Below are positions 6,381 through 6,490 of a DNA stretch of 6,490 bases, piece after piece. Source of the DNA: Clostridiales bacterium UBA3680 (GTDB lineage: Bacteria > Bacillota > Clostridia > Lachnospirales > CAG-274); contig DFJD01000106.1 in the NCBI GenBank assembly GCA_002372875.1, forward strand, positions 1 to 6,490, in the 5' to 3' direction. The stretch's first letter is position 1, and every line of letters starts with the position of its first letter. A program made the position numbers and the translations under genes. The notes under the pieces are model-generated. The model saw only the letters and a program-made list of their open reading frames with translations. It was not told where the DNA came from and did no database searches.

Positions 6381-6490
6381 AGCACTGATTAATTCACTTG
6401 AAGCAGATTTGAGATAATGTTTTCGCAGACAAGGAAAAGACCCGAGGGCATAGCCATAGCTATGTTGAGGGGCTTTGACACAGTATGCGG
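6381..6490. repeat. Probable start of a MITE-like interspersed repeat, cut off by the window end
   Basis: The 113 bases after the nuclease stop contain no convincing gene. AGCACTGATTAATTCA at 6381-6396 resembles a terminal repeat end. Downstream is a nested imperfect hairpin: GGCATAGC (6447-6454) pairs with GCTATGTT (6459-6466) around the loop CATA, CCC (6441-6443) pairs with GGG, AAAG (6436-6439) pairs with CTTT (6473-6476), and CGCA (6424-6427) pairs with TGCG (6486-6489). The pairing appears to continue past the window. A long imperfect stem beginning with a short distinctive end is typical of non-coding miniature elements found between clostridial genes. Only one end is visible, so the element's far end, copy number and target duplication cannot be judged. 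It could instead be a structured 3' UTR. No T-run follows the inner stem, so it is not a standard terminator as far as seen. Confidence 0.45.

Noticed and set aside
6435..6476. Hairpin after the nuclease gene as its transcription terminator
   Set aside because: The stem is interrupted and is followed by GACACAGTATG, not by a T-run, so it fits a repeat element better than an intrinsic terminator.

Overview
The window looks like a piece of a low-to-moderate GC Gram-positive genome, most likely a clostridial gut bacterium. The evidence is the free use of ATA and AGA codons, GGAGG-type ribosome binding sites, a Gram-positive style signal peptide, and a secreted multi-domain carbohydrate esterase that ends in S-layer-homology (SLH) like sequence. 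SLH-bearing, multi-module pectin enzymes are known from pectin-specialist gut Clostridia such as Monoglobus pectinilyticus, so a relative of that lineage is a reasonable but unproven guess.

Layout: all genes are on the + strand. Positions 2-292 hold the C-terminal end of a polytopic membrane protein whose start lies outside the window. A 56-base gap (293-348) follows, with two back-to-back inverted repeats. Then come three tightly packed genes. 349-1497 encodes a non-hydrolysing UDP-GlcNAc 2-epimerase. 1498-5622 encodes a 1374-residue secreted protein. 5619-6377 encodes an exodeoxyribonuclease III family enzyme. The second gene starts on the base after the epimerase stop codon, and the third overlaps the second by an ATGA, so the three are probably cotranscribed and translationally coupled. 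The last 113 bases (6378-6490) have no gene. They start with a candidate terminal repeat and contain half of a large imperfect hairpin that continues past the window end, which suggests a MITE-like interspersed repeat.

The centrepiece is the 1374-residue protein. Its order is signal peptide, CE8 pectin methylesterase with all catalytic residues, Big2-like Ig domain, a second Ig-like module, an unassigned beta-rich module of about 200 residues, a CE12-like SGNH acetylesterase with an intact catalytic set, a second SGNH domain that has lost every catalytic residue, and an SLH-like C-terminus. It would remove both methyl and acetyl groups from pectin at the cell surface. The neighbouring epimerase makes UDP-ManNAc, a precursor of the wall polymers that SLH domains bind, so the pairing may be functional. 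The nuclease has no evident link to this pathway and is probably a positional neighbour.
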